Below, in pieces: positions 26,561-35,840 of a stretch of DNA of 64,000 nucleotides. The notes under the pieces were generated by a model, which was not told where the DNA came from, searched no databases, and saw only the letters and a list, made by a program, of their open reading frames with translations. Origin of the DNA: Roseateles chitinivorans (GTDB taxonomy: Bacteria; Pseudomonadota; Gammaproteobacteria; Burkholderiales; Burkholderiaceae_C); NCBI RefSeq assembly GCF_002761755.1, contig NZ_PEOG01000030.1:1-64000 (forward strand), in the 5' to 3' direction. Positions within the stretch are counted from its first letter, which is position 1, and each line of letters starts with the position of its first letter. The position numbers and the translations under genes are program-made.

Positions 26561-27544
26561 TCATGCCGACGAGGCGGGCAGATGCCGTTCCCGGGCCGGC
26601 GGCACCGGCTTGAGGCGCAAGGCCCAGCACACCCCGCCGACCAGCAGCACCACGCCGGCCACCCCCATCAGCGGTGGCCACTCGCCACGGTGGAGCTGCG
26701 CGTAGACCAGCGCGGCGAGCGTCTCGAAGACGATGAGCTGACCCACCAGCGTGGTCGGCAGGCGCTGGCTGGCCTCGTTCCAGCACAGCGTGCCGAGCCA
26801 GGACGCGAACAGGCCGACCGCCGCCATCAGTCCGACATAGGGCCACGGGCGAGGCCCCGCCGGGAAGTCGAATCCGGCCGGCAACAGCGGCAACCCGGTG
26901 CCGTCGGCAACCGCGAGCACCAGGAAGGCCAGCGCCGCCATCGGCAGCGTGACCACGCCCTGGGCGGTGGCCCAGGCGCGCGGACTGCGGTCGGCGTGGG
27001 CGCGCAGCCAGTCGGCATTGCGGATCGGATACCAGGTCCAGCAGGCCAGCGCGATCAGCGCCAGTCCGGCGCCCTGCAGGTAGCGGCCCAGCGCCTGCGG
27101 CGCGAGCGTCGCCTGCTCGACCTGGTTGACGCAGCCGATGCCCAGCGCGATCAGCAGCAGCGCCGGCGCCAGGTCGCGCCAGCGGTAATGGCCGTCGCGC
27201 GCCGCGTTGCGGTGGTTGGCGCAGACCGCGATCACCACCGGCAGCGTGCCGATGATCATCGTGGGCAGCGGCCCGCCGGCGCGCTGGATCGCGGCGGCCA
27301 GCGTCAGGTAGTAGAGGAAGTTGCCGATCGCGCTGAGCTTGACCGCGTCGATCCAGTCGGCACGCGTCAGGCGCCGCAGCTCGCGACGATCGATCAGCGC
27401 CAGCGGCAGTGCCAGCAGGCCGAAGGCCAGGTAGCGGCCGGCCATCAGCATGGCGGCGGGGTAGTCGGGCAGCAGCAGCGGCGTGACGAACACCAGGCCC
27501 CACATGAGGCCGGCGGCGAGCGCGAACAGGAATCCGGACAGCAT
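26561..27544 (-). CDS. EamA-type DMT superfamily transporter
   Basis: This 327-residue membrane protein has about ten hydrophobic helices in two EamA repeats (about residues 5-140 and 150-310). The start MLSGFLFALAAGLMWGLVFV and the FLYYLTLAAAIQRAGGPLPTMIIGTLPV region are typical of this drug/metabolite exporter family. The substrate is unknown; many members export amino acids or small metabolites. The gene lies 21 bases downstream of the AraC regulator on the same strand, which probably controls it. Confidence 0.83.
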   Translation of the reverse strand: MLSGFLFALAAGLMWGLVFVTPLLLPDYPAAMLMAGRYLAFGLLALPLALIDRRELRRLTRADWIDAVKLSAIGNFLYYLTLAAAIQRAGGPLPTMIIGTLPVVIAVCANHRNAARDGHYRWRDLAPALLLIALGIGCVNQVEQATLAPQALGRYLQGAGLALIALACWTWYPIRNADWLRAHADRSPRAWATAQGVVTLPMAALAFLVLAVADGTGLPLLPAGFDFPAGPRPWPYVGLMAAVGLFASWLGTLCWNEASQRLPTTLVGQLIVFETLAALVYAQLHRGEWPPLMGVAGVVLLVGGVCWALRLKPVPPARERHLPASSA

Positions 27545-27565
27545 GCGGCGCAGTGTCGCGCCGCG

Positions 27566-28393
27566 TCAGGTCCGGCGTCTTGTACCGAGTTGCTGTTGGT
27601 AGCGCGCCGGGGTGAGGCCGTAGCGGCGCGCGAAAGTGCGCGTCAGGTGCGCCTGGTCGGTCAGGCCGACGGCAGCGGCGACCTGCGCCGGCGCCTGGCC
27701 GGCGGCGAGCTGGCGTTTGGCCTCGTTGAGCCGCAGCGCCATCAGCGCCTGCTGCGGCGTCGCATGGTGCTGCGCCTTGAAGCTGCGCAGGAAGTGGAAC
27801 GGGCTGAGCCCGGCGACGGCCGCCAGCCGGGCGGTGTCCAGCGACTCGTCCAGGTGGGCCCGCATGTGCTCGATCACCGAGGCGAAGCGCGGCGCGGCGC
27901 CGTCGGGCCGCACGGGCGCGCGATGGGCATGGCGGCTCAGGCCCTGGACCAGCTCGAGCAGCGCGCTGTCGAAGGCCAGCGGCTCGCGGGCCCGCCACAG
28001 CGCGGCGATCAGCGCCGCGGCCTGCGTCGCGGCCGCCGCATCGTGCGCCACCGCGGCATCGAAGCGCCAGGCCGGGCCGCCGTACAACTCCGAGAGCAAC
28101 TGCTCGTCGAGGTAGACCATGCGGTAACCCCACGCATCGGCGGTGGCGGCCTCGCCGGTGTGGATGTCCTCGGGATTCATCAACATCAGCGTGGCGCGCG
28201 GCGCCAGGTGCTCGCCGCCGCGCCAGCGGAAGCGGCCGACGCCGTCGGTGATCGCTCCCAGGCCGTAGGCCTCATGGGTGTGCGGCTCGAAGCTGTGCCG
28301 CAGGATGTGGGCGTGGTACAGCTCGACGCCCGCGCGGTGCGCAGGACGACGGTACTGGGCCTGGTCCTCGGGATGCTCGAACACGGTGGGCAT
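27566..28393 (-). CDS. AraC family transcriptional regulator (cupin type)
   Basis: This 275-residue protein has an N-terminal cupin sensing domain (about residues 10-145, HSFEPHTHEAYGLGAITDG) and a C-terminal pair of helix-turn-helix motifs (about 175-270, LAAVAGLSPFHFLRSFKAQH and AAAVGLTDQAHLTRTFARRYG). It is co-oriented with and immediately upstream of the EamA exporter, a common regulator/exporter pairing for amino-acid efflux. The effector is unknown. Confidence 0.85.
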   Translation of the reverse strand: MPTVFEHPEDQAQYRRPAHRAGVELYHAHILRHSFEPHTHEAYGLGAITDGVGRFRWRGGEHLAPRATLMLMNPEDIHTGEAATADAWGYRMVYLDEQLLSELYGGPAWRFDAAVAHDAAAATQAAALIAALWRAREPLAFDSALLELVQGLSRHAHRAPVRPDGAAPRFASVIEHMRAHLDESLDTARLAAVAGLSPFHFLRSFKAQHHATPQQALMALRLNEAKRQLAAGQAPAQVAAAVGLTDQAHLTRTFARRYGLTPARYQQQLGTRRRT

Positions 28394-28525
28394 GGGCGGC
28401 AGTCTATGCCGGGGTCCGCCGCAGGGTCCGCGCCAGCCTTCGCGACTCCGGAACCCGGGCGATGCCGGCGCGTCATGCCGGGCCGCCGCCGGGGCGCCTT
28501 CCCCGCGGGCGCCCGAGGCGCCGCT

Positions 28526-29629
28526 TCAGAGCAGGCCGGGCGTCATGCCGGTCCAGCGCTTGAACGAGCGCCGGAAGTTGCTCTTGTCGTGGAAGCCCAG
28601 CGTGCGCGCCACCGCCTCGCCGCGCTGGCCGCGCAGCAGCATCAGGTAGAGCGCCGCATGCGCGCGGACCTGGTCGAGTTGCGCCTGATGGTGGGTGCCG
28701 AGCTGGGCCAGTTGCCGCTTCAGCGTCGCGGGGCTGATGCCGAAGCGCTGCGCGCTGCGCTCCAGCGACGGGTCGCCGCCGACCTCGCCCAGCAGATGGT
28801 CATAGAGCACGGCCAGTTGGCCGCGCCAGGCGGCCTGCGGGTCGGCGCCCTGCCCCAGCGCGCCCAGCGCCATCGCCGCGCGGCCGGCCACCGCGGCCGG
28901 CCAGGGCTCGACGGCCGCGGACAGCGGCAGCCGCATCGCATCGATCTGGCAGCCGAAGTGCAGCGCCGGACCGAGGTAGGCCGCATGCCGCGACAGCTCG
29001 CGCGGCCGCGTGCGGTTGAAGCTGAAGCGCCAGGGCAGCGCCCGGCCGCCACCCAGCCACTGCGCCATCGCGACGACCGCGCTCATCTGCATGTCCACCA
29101 GCAGCGGCTGCAGGCTGGGCGGCGCGCCGCAGGCCTCGGTCCAGACCAGCAGCAGCTCGTCGGCCGTCTCCACCAGCCGCGGCGTCAGCAGTGGCGACAG
29201 CCGCGCGGGCCAGTCGCACAGCACACGCAGCGCCTGGCGCAGGTCGCCCGCCTGCTGCAGTGCCTGGCTGGCCAGGCCGTAATGCCCGGGAAGGCTCAGC
29301 TGCCCGACGACGAAACCCACGTCAGCCGCCAGCGGCTGCAGGGCCGCCAGCATCAACAGCAACTGGCGCGCGGACAGCGCCTGCCCCGGCACCACGCCGC
29401 AGCGGCCCAGCCATTCGGCGGCGTCGATGCCGCGGCTGCGGGCGAACTCGGCCAGCAGCGCGCCCTGATAGGCCCAGGGGATGAAGGCGTGGTCGGCGCC
29501 GTAGGCCGTCGCGGCGCGCGCCGGCAGCGCCTGGCGCAGCGCGGCAAGCGCGTCGCCGGGCACATCGGCCGTCACATCGGCCGTCGCGTCGACCGTCACA
29601 TCGGCGGCCACATGGACCGACGCGCTCAT
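28526..29629 (-). CDS. AraC family regulator with Arabinose_bd-type sensor domain
   Basis: This 367-residue protein has an N-terminal domain (about residues 50-240) like the Arabinose-binding/OruR-type sensor, with FVVGQLSLPGHYGLASQAL. The AraC DNA-binding domain is near the C-terminus (about 265-365, RSAQRFGISPATLKRQLAQLG and ARTLGFHDKSNFRRSFKRWTG). Its start overlaps the stop of the upstream GGDEF-like gene by four bases (ATGA), so the two form an operon. The first 20 residues are a repetitive Val-Asp-Ala-Thr region from a 12-base tandem repeat. Confidence 0.83.
   Translation of the reverse strand: MSASVHVAADVTVDATADVTADVPGDALAALRQALPARAATAYGADHAFIPWAYQGALLAEFARSRGIDAAEWLGRCGVVPGQALSARQLLLMLAALQPLAADVGFVVGQLSLPGHYGLASQALQQAGDLRQALRVLCDWPARLSPLLTPRLVETADELLLVWTEACGAPPSLQPLLVDMQMSAVVAMAQWLGGGRALPWRFSFNRTRPRELSRHAAYLGPALHFGCQIDAMRLPLSAAVEPWPAAVAGRAAMALGALGQGADPQAAWRGQLAVLYDHLLGEVGGDPSLERSAQRFGISPATLKRQLAQLGTHHQAQLDQVRAHAALYLMLLRGQRGEAVARTLGFHDKSNFRRSFKRWTGMTPGLL
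29561..29620. repeat. About five 12-base imperfect tandem repeats
   Basis: Units CACATCGGCCGT (twice), CGCGTCGACCGT, CACATCGGCGGC and CACATGGACCGA run through the first codons of the AraC gene, giving a repeating four-residue pattern on the minus strand. The period keeps frame, so copy number could vary without loss of the protein. Confidence 0.75.
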
Positions 29630-30522
29630 CGCAGCCGCTCCAGCAGGCGCAGCAGCTGCGCCTCGCCGTCCTCGTCGGGGTCCAGCGTCGCGCTGGCCAT
29701 GCGGGCGCCCAGCCGGGCGCGGGTGCGCCCGTCGGCGCAGGGGTGCACATGGGCGGAGAGGGCCGCCAGCAGGTCGCCCGGCTGCGCCGAGTCCGCATTC
29801 GGCAGCAGGGCGACGAAGCGGTCCGCCGCGTAGCGGCACAGCAGGTCGCCCGGCCGCAGCTGCAGCAGCAGCAAGGGCCCGGTCGCCTGGAGCAGCCGCT
29901 CCGACTCGGCCAGGCCGTGCTGGCGCGCCAGCGCCGGCAGGTCCTGCCAGCCCAGCATCACCAGCGTCGTCGGCGCGCCAGGCGCGCGTCGCAGCCGCTC
30001 GATCTGCGCGAGCAGGTAGGCGCCGTCGCCCAGCTGTGTCAGGCCGTCGATCTGCGCATGCTCCCGGTAGCCGCGCTCGCGGCCGGCGCGCAGCGCGTTC
30101 AGCGCCAGCTGTTCCTGCCGCCACAGATGCAGCCCGAAGGTCAGCCCGGTCATGCCGACGACATGGCAGGTGGACTCCATGCCCATCAGCAGCGTGAAGG
30201 CGCGCGGGAACTTCCAGAACTCGTCCATCAGGTCGGCCCAGCCGCCGAGCAGCATCCCGGCCAGCCCCAGGCACAGCCAGGTCGTGACGCGGCCGGCGGG
30301 CCGGCTCGCCCGCAGTTGCACCAGCCACAGGGCCAGCATCGCGACGATCAGCGATTCGCTGAGGATGTCCATCCAGCGCCACTGCGCCAGCGGCTTGGCG
30401 ACGGCCCAGTAGCCGAAGGACCAGGTGATGGCCGCCATCGCCAGCAGCAGCCCATGGCCGAAGTGGCGCGAGCCCGCGACCGGCGCGAGCACCAGCGGCG
30501 GACGCGGCAACACGACTTTCAT
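29626..30522 (-). CDS. Membrane protein with degenerate GGDEF-like domain
   Basis: This 298-residue protein has about four to five hydrophobic segments in the first about 145 residues. A cytoplasmic region that follows the GGDEF fold comes next: DGLTQLGDGAYLLAQIERL near residue 158 replaces the usual DxLTGLxNR start. The catalytic GG(D/E)EF loop reads YAADRF (near residue 230). The active-site residues are absent, so diguanylate cyclase activity is unlikely. The domain may bind GTP or c-di-GMP, or act as a protein interface. It overlaps the AraC-type gene and could sense a membrane signal for it. Confidence 0.65.
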   Translation of the reverse strand: MKVVLPRPPLVLAPVAGSRHFGHGLLLAMAAITWSFGYWAVAKPLAQWRWMDILSESLIVAMLALWLVQLRASRPAGRVTTWLCLGLAGMLLGGWADLMDEFWKFPRAFTLLMGMESTCHVVGMTGLTFGLHLWRQEQLALNALRAGRERGYREHAQIDGLTQLGDGAYLLAQIERLRRAPGAPTTLVMLGWQDLPALARQHGLAESERLLQATGPLLLLQLRPGDLLCRYAADRFVALLPNADSAQPGDLLAALSAHVHPCADGRTRARLGARMASATLDPDEDGEAQLLRLLERLR

Positions 30523-30710
30523 GGCGCGCGATGCTAGGCAGCGTTTGTGACAGTCGCCGTCACACCGGCCGCCAGGGGTCGGATCGGCTCACGCGCCGGG
30601 CCTGGCGGAGCCGTCCGGGCCGCGGCGCGTCGAGAATCCCACGCTGTCACGGACCCGCCATCCCGGCTTCCTAACGTGCGCCGCCATCCGTGACTCACCC
30701 GCCTCATCCC

Positions 30711-33293
30711 ATGCGCACGCCGCCCCGCCCGACGCTCCTCGCCCTGTGCCTCTCCAGCCTCTTCGCCGCCGCGCCCGCCTGGGCGCAGCAGGCCGCCGAA
30801 ACGAAGGCCGAGGCCCGTCCAGATGCCGGCACCGAGACCCGCAAGGACGCCAAGACCGCCAAGGACGCGACCTCCGATGCGCGCAAGCTCGACACCGTCG
30901 TGACGGTGGGCCAGGCGGCGGCGCTGCGTTCCGCGCTGGACAAGCAGGCGGCGGCGCAAGGCATCGTCAACATCGTCCACGCCGACGGCATCGGCCAGCT
31001 GCCCGACAACAACGCGGCCGAGGCGCTGGCCCGCATGCCGGGCGTGTCGGTGGAACGCGACCAGGGCGAAGGCCGCTTCATCCGCGTCCGCGGCCTGGGC
31101 CCGGACTACAACGCGGTCAACATCAACGGCGCGCTGACGCCCGCCTCCGAGTCCGACCGCCGCGCTCCCGGCCTGGACCTGGTGCCGGCCGGCCTGATCC
31201 GCTCGCTGGAAGTGCAGAAGACGCTGACGCCGGACCAGGACGCCAACTCGCTGGGCGGAACGGTCACGGTGCGGACGCTCAGCGCCTTCGACCAGCCGGG
31301 CCGGCTGTTCACCGTGGAGCTCGGCGCCAACCACGATGCCAATGCCGGCAAGACCCGGCCACGCGGCTCGGTGGCCTTCGCAGACCGCTTCGCCGGCGGC
31401 AGGCTGGGTGTGGCGCTGGCGCTGTCGGCCGACCAGCGCCGCTTCGCCAGCGACAACGTCGAGACCGGCGGCGACTGGGATGGCGACAAGCTGGGCAGCT
31501 TCGAGCTGCGCCGCTACACCATTACCCGGGAGCGCGTCGGCGCGGCGTTGAACCTGGACTTCAAGCCCGACGAGGCCTCGCTGGTCTACTTGCGCAGCTT
31601 CACCAGCCGCTTCACCGACGAGGAGCAGCGCCAGTCGATCGCGATCGAGTTCGACGAGCCGCTTGCCCCCGGCGAGACCGGCGACGGCACGGTCAGCCGC
31701 GGCCTGAAGGCACGCCGCGAGATCAACAAGTCCACTGCCGCGGTGCTGGGCACCGAACTCAGCCGCGGCGACTGGAAGTTCTGGGCCGAGGCCGGTGCCG
31801 GCCGCGCCAGTGAGGACAAGCCCGACACGCTGGCTTCGTCCTCGTTCACCGCGGACTTCTCCGGCCTTGGCTACGCCGGCACCGTCCAGCCGATGCCCAC
31901 GGCGGTGGCCGGCCTGGGCGACGCCTCGCGATACGCCTTCAACAAGGCCAAGGTCGAGCGGAGCAGCGCCACCGACCGGGTGCGCCACCTGAAGGCCGAC
32001 GTCCAGCGCGAATTCGACCTCGGGGGCTGGGACCTCGACCTCAAGACCGGCCTGAAGGCGATGCGGCGCGACAAGGACAACGCGCAGGAGACCTATGCGC
32101 CCAGCGCGAAGCTGCTGAAAAAGGCGCCTTACAACGTCCCCGCGTCGCAGCTGGGCTTGGGGAACTTCGTCGGTGGGGGCGAGGTCGACTACCCCTGGAC
32201 CTCGTTCGGGCCCGGCATCGATCCCGGCAGGCTGCGCGGCCTGTACGGCGCCTATGACCTGACCGCGTTCCGCGATGCGGTCGATTCGTCGGTCAACGAC
32301 CATGCGATGAAGGAGCGCACCGATGCCGGCTACCTGCAGGCAACGTTGGAACGCGGCAGCACGCAGTGGCTGGTCGGCGTGCGCCATGAGCGGGTGCGCT
32401 TCACCGCCGACGGCACCGCCTGGAAGGATGGCGAGCTGAGCCCGGTGCACCAGGACACCCGCTCGCGCCATTGGCTGCCGGCGGTGCTGCTGCGCCAGAA
32501 GCTCAGCGAAGGCCTGGTGCTGCGCGCGGCGCTGACGCACGCGGTGGTGCGGCCCGCCTTCGGCCAGCTGAGCCCGGGCGTGACCGTCGACGGCGACGAA
32601 GCCACCGTCGGGAACCCGCTGCTCAAGCCGCTGCGCGCGCGCAACCTGGACCTGGGGCTGGAGCAGCGCCTGGGTCGCGACGGGGCGCTGTCGGCCTACC
32701 TGTTCCACAAGAAGATCCGCGACTTCGCCTTCCAGACCGACCTGGCCGGTACCCCGGGCTGGGAGGACTTCAGCCATGTCGAGTCCTTCGCCAACGGCGG
32801 CGACGCGACGGTGCGCGGGCTGGAGCTGTCCTGGAGCCAGGCGCTGAGCCGGCTGCCGGCGCCGTGGAACGGCCTGGTGATCGGCGCCAACGGCAGCTTC
32901 GTGAAGTCGCGCGCGACCATCGGCGGCTACGACGAGGGCCGCTTCATCAGCCGCCGCATCGCGCTGCCGAGCCAGTCCGACCGCAGCATCAACCTCAGCC
33001 TGGGCTGGGAGTCGCCGGCCTTCGGCGCACGCATCGCGCTGAATCACAAGTCGCCCTACCTGCTCGAGGTCGGCGACGTGCTGGATGCGGCGCAGGACCG
33101 CAAGGTCGACACGCAGAACCAGATCGACGCGTCGATGCGCATTCAGCTGAACAAGCAGCTGCAGCTGCAGTTCGAGGCGCTGAACCTGGGCAACGAGCGC
33201 TATTACGTCTATCAGGGCAGCAAGGCCTTCAACACGCAGTACGAGCAGTACGGACGCGCCTACAAGCTCAGCCTGAAGCTGGCGATGTTCTGA
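30711..33293 (+). CDS. TonB-dependent outer membrane receptor
   Basis: This 860-residue protein uses ATG 30711 (a GTG at 30690 is also possible). It has a signal peptide ending APAWAQ (about residues 10-26), a TonB-box-like KLDTVVTVG near residue 60, and a plug domain (about 75-190, including ALARMPGVSVERDQGEGRF and the RGLGPDYNAVNING segment). A long beta-barrel follows, ending in a C-terminal Phe (LSLKLAMF). It would import a ligand using TonB energy. The phytase gene lies 14 bases downstream, so the ligand may be inositol phosphates or their products. Pairs of TonB-dependent receptor and beta-propeller phytase are known from other proteobacteria. Confidence 0.88.
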   Translation: MRTPPRPTLLALCLSSLFAAAPAWAQQAAETKAEARPDAGTETRKDAKTAKDATSDARKLDTVVTVGQAAALRSALDKQAAAQGIVNIVHADGIGQLPDNNAAEALARMPGVSVERDQGEGRFIRVRGLGPDYNAVNINGALTPASESDRRAPGLDLVPAGLIRSLEVQKTLTPDQDANSLGGTVTVRTLSAFDQPGRLFTVELGANHDANAGKTRPRGSVAFADRFAGGRLGVALALSADQRRFASDNVETGGDWDGDKLGSFELRRYTITRERVGAALNLDFKPDEASLVYLRSFTSRFTDEEQRQSIAIEFDEPLAPGETGDGTVSRGLKARREINKSTAAVLGTELSRGDWKFWAEAGAGRASEDKPDTLASSSFTADFSGLGYAGTVQPMPTAVAGLGDASRYAFNKAKVERSSATDRVRHLKADVQREFDLGGWDLDLKTGLKAMRRDKDNAQETYAPSAKLLKKAPYNVPASQLGLGNFVGGGEVDYPWTSFGPGIDPGRLRGLYGAYDLTAFRDAVDSSVNDHAMKERTDAGYLQATLERGSTQWLVGVRHERVRFTADGTAWKDGELSPVHQDTRSRHWLPAVLLRQKLSEGLVLRAALTHAVVRPAFGQLSPGVTVDGDEATVGNPLLKPLRARNLDLGLEQRLGRDGALSAYLFHKKIRDFAFQTDLAGTPGWEDFSHVESFANGGDATVRGLELSWSQALSRLPAPWNGLVIGANGSFVKSRATIGGYDEGRFISRRIALPSQSDRSINLSLGWESPAFGARIALNHKSPYLLEVGDVLDAAQDRKVDTQNQIDASMRIQLNKQLQLQFEALNLGNERYYVYQGSKAFNTQYEQYGRAYKLSLKLAMF

Positions 33294-33307
33294 AGGAGCG
33301 GCAGGTC

Positions 33308-35152
33308 ATGACGAAGAAGACGATGAGGACTCGACCGACCGCCGATCAGACGGCCACCAGGTGGCGCACCGGCGGGCCGGTGATCCGGACGTTTGCGATG
33401 GCCACGGCGATCGCGACCGCGATGACGGCATTCGCGCAGGCGGCATCTGGACCGGCGGCGGCGATCACCACTGCGACTGCGCCAGCGGCGGCGGCGCCGC
33501 CAGTGCTTGAACTGGGGAAGAGCGGACTGCGGCTGCTCGACGCCGCGGGCCGGCCGCAGGACGAGTTCGGCGTCCGCGCCAAGCGATGGGACCGACGCCG
33601 GCTCGCGGACGGCACGACCGTCGCGCTGCTTCAGGACGCCGACACCGGCGTCCTGCGCCTGATCGAGGGGCGGGACCAGCGCCTGCGCGAGCGCGCTCGC
33701 TGGGTCGCGCCGGCCATCGACGTCGAGGCGATCTGTCTTTATCTCGAGCCGCGTCAGCAGACGCTCCAGGCCTTCCTGCTCGGCAGCGATGGCCTGTCGG
33801 AGCAATGGCTGCTGACGCCGCCGCCGGTCGACCCGGCCAAGCAGCGCACGCGAGGCCCGACCAGCGTGACCGGCGTGACCAGCGCGAGCGGCGCGAGCGG
33901 CGTCCACGGCGCGTCCTCGCCGATGCCGGCGCAGGTGCTGCGACAGCTGGCGACCATCCCGGACGCCAAGGGCTGCGCGGTGCGCGACGAGGAGGCGACG
34001 CTGTACATCGCGGAGGCGGACGTCGGCCTGTGGGCCTTCGAAGCCGACCCGGAGCGCTCCGGCCGCGCGCTGGTCGCGCCCGGGCTGGCACCGAAGGACC
34101 TGGCGCTCTGGCTCGAAGCCCGCGCGGCGCGTCCCCACCCGGCGATCCCGGTCGCGGTGCCCTCGGCACAGACCGAGCCGGTGCGCGGCGGCGGCGACGC
34201 CGCGGACGATCCCGCGATCTGGGTCCATCCGACGCAGCCGGCGCGCAGCCTCATCCTGGGCACCGACAAGAAGCTCGGGCTGGCGGTCTACGACCTGCAG
34301 GGCCACGAGCGGCAGTTCCTGCCGGTCGGCCGCGTCAACAACGTCGACCTGCGGCAGCGCCTGCGCCATGACGGCCGCGACTGGGACCTGGCCGTCGCCA
34401 CGCAGCGCGACCGCCACAGCGTGCTGCTGTTCGGCATCGACGGCAGCGGCCGGGTGAGCGCGCTGGCCGAGTTGCCGACCGGGCTCGACGAGGTCTACGG
34501 CGTCTGCGCCGGACGCAACCCGGCGGGCGGCCTCGACGTGTTCGTCAACGACAAGGACGGCCGCTTGCTGCAGCTGCGGCTGGCGCGCGCCGGCGGCGCC
34601 TGGTCCGCCGCGACGGTGGCGACGATGCGGCTGGCCTCGCAACCGGAAGGCTGCGTGGTCGACGAACCCGGCCGGCAGCTCTTCGTCGGCGAGGAGAAGC
34701 GCGGGCTGTGGCGCGTCGCGCTCGATGCGGACGGCCGAATGGGCGACGCCGCGCTGATCCTGCCGGTCGGCGACATGCTGCATGCCGATGTCGAAGGCAT
34801 GGCGGTGCATCGCGGCCCGCAGGGCGCCCGGCTGGTCGTGTCCTCGCAGGGCAACGACAGCTATGTGCTGCTCGACGCCGACGCGCCGCACGCGGTCCGG
34901 GGGCGCTTCCGCGTCGGCCTGAATCCGGCCCGCGGCATCGACGCGGCGTCGGAGACGGATGGGCTCGCCGTCAGCGCGGCCGCGCTCGGCGGCGAGTACG
35001 GCGAGGGCCTGCTTGTCGTCCAGGACGGCCACAAGCGCTGGCCGATGGGGCGGCAGAACTTCAAGCTGGTGCCCTGGCAGGCGGTGATGCGCGCGGTCGG
35101 GGAAGTGCCTGCGGCTGGCTCGGCGGGTGCGGCCGACGCGGGTGGCCACTGA
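33308..35152 (+). CDS. Beta-propeller phytase, two-domain
   Basis: This 614-residue protein has a hydrophobic signal (about residues 26-45, ATAIATAMTAFAQA). The C-terminal half (about 290-600) has beta-propeller phytase hallmarks: DAADDPAIWVHP near residue 298, GTDKKLGLAVYDLQG, DEVYGVC and NFKLVPW near 583. These provide the calcium-binding acidic sites that hydrolyse phytate (myo-inositol hexakisphosphate) to phosphate and lower inositol phosphates. The N-terminal half (about 60-280) looks like a degenerate second propeller, as in known dual-domain phytases where it aids substrate binding. It lies 14 bases after the TonB receptor in one operon. Confidence 0.9.
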   Translation: MTKKTMRTRPTADQTATRWRTGGPVIRTFAMATAIATAMTAFAQAASGPAAAITTATAPAAAAPPVLELGKSGLRLLDAAGRPQDEFGVRAKRWDRRRLADGTTVALLQDADTGVLRLIEGRDQRLRERARWVAPAIDVEAICLYLEPRQQTLQAFLLGSDGLSEQWLLTPPPVDPAKQRTRGPTSVTGVTSASGASGVHGASSPMPAQVLRQLATIPDAKGCAVRDEEATLYIAEADVGLWAFEADPERSGRALVAPGLAPKDLALWLEARAARPHPAIPVAVPSAQTEPVRGGGDAADDPAIWVHPTQPARSLILGTDKKLGLAVYDLQGHERQFLPVGRVNNVDLRQRLRHDGRDWDLAVATQRDRHSVLLFGIDGSGRVSALAELPTGLDEVYGVCAGRNPAGGLDVFVNDKDGRLLQLRLARAGGAWSAATVATMRLASQPEGCVVDEPGRQLFVGEEKRGLWRVALDADGRMGDAALILPVGDMLHADVEGMAVHRGPQGARLVVSSQGNDSYVLLDADAPHAVRGRFRVGLNPARGIDAASETDGLAVSAAALGGEYGEGLLVVQDGHKRWPMGRQNFKLVPWQAVMRAVGEVPAAGSAGAADAGGH

Positions 35153-35284
35153 GCCCGCCGGCCGGTTCACGCGACCGCGCCGGCGTGACGTCTTCCGGCG
35201 TCATGCGGCGGTTGCCGGGCGTCGCGCGAAGCCCGATGATCGCGGCCCTTTCCACCGGGCCCCGGCCCACGCCTCACCTCACGC

Positions 35285-35746
35285 ATGTCCTCTGAAATCG
35301 TCGTCCGCCCGATCGCCCCGTCCGACCTCGCCGCCTGGCGCCCGCTCTGGGACGGCTACAACGCCTTCTATGGCCGCGTCGGCGAGACCGCCCTGCCCGA
35401 GGCGGTGACGGCCTCGACCTGGGCGCGCTTCTTCGATGAACGCGAGCCGGTCCATGCCTTCGTGGCCGAACTCGACGGGCGGCTGGTCGGCCTGACCCAT
35501 TACCTCTTCCACCGCAGCACGACGCGCATCGAGGACACCTGCTACCTGCAGGACCTGTTCACCGCCGATGACGTCCGCGGCCGCGGCGTCGGCCGCGCGC
35601 TGATCGCGGCGGTCACCGCGGCGGTGCAGGCGCGCGGCGGGCACCGCCTCTACTGGCAGACGCACACGACCAATGCGGCCGGGCGCGCGCTGTACGACCG
35701 GGTCGCGGAGCACAAGGGCTTCCTGGTCTACGGCCAGGACTTCTGA
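35285..35746 (+). CDS. GNAT family N-acetyltransferase
   Basis: This 153-residue protein fits the GNAT fold, with the acetyl-CoA loop RGRGVGRALIAAVTAAV (about residues 98-115) after LQDLFTADDV, and a C-terminal TNAAGRALYDRVAEHKGF. It moves an acetyl group from acetyl-CoA to an amine whose identity is unknown. It stands alone between the phytase and a convergent gene. Confidence 0.85.
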   Translation: MSSEIVVRPIAPSDLAAWRPLWDGYNAFYGRVGETALPEAVTASTWARFFDEREPVHAFVAELDGRLVGLTHYLFHRSTTRIEDTCYLQDLFTADDVRGRGVGRALIAAVTAAVQARGGHRLYWQTHTTNAAGRALYDRVAEHKGFLVYGQDF

Positions 35747-35840
35747 GCCGCCGCGAATGGCGGGCGGATGACCGTCCGACGGCGAGCGCGGTCGACGCGC
35801 TGAGCGCCGCCGCGCGAGGGAGCTCGAGCGCGTCGCGCGC

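Noticed and set aside
26477-29833. 1118-codon open frame on the plus strand
   Set aside because: It lies antisense to the EamA and AraC genes, which have conserved motifs. Its sequence is Arg/Gln/Gly-rich low complexity typical of shadow frames.
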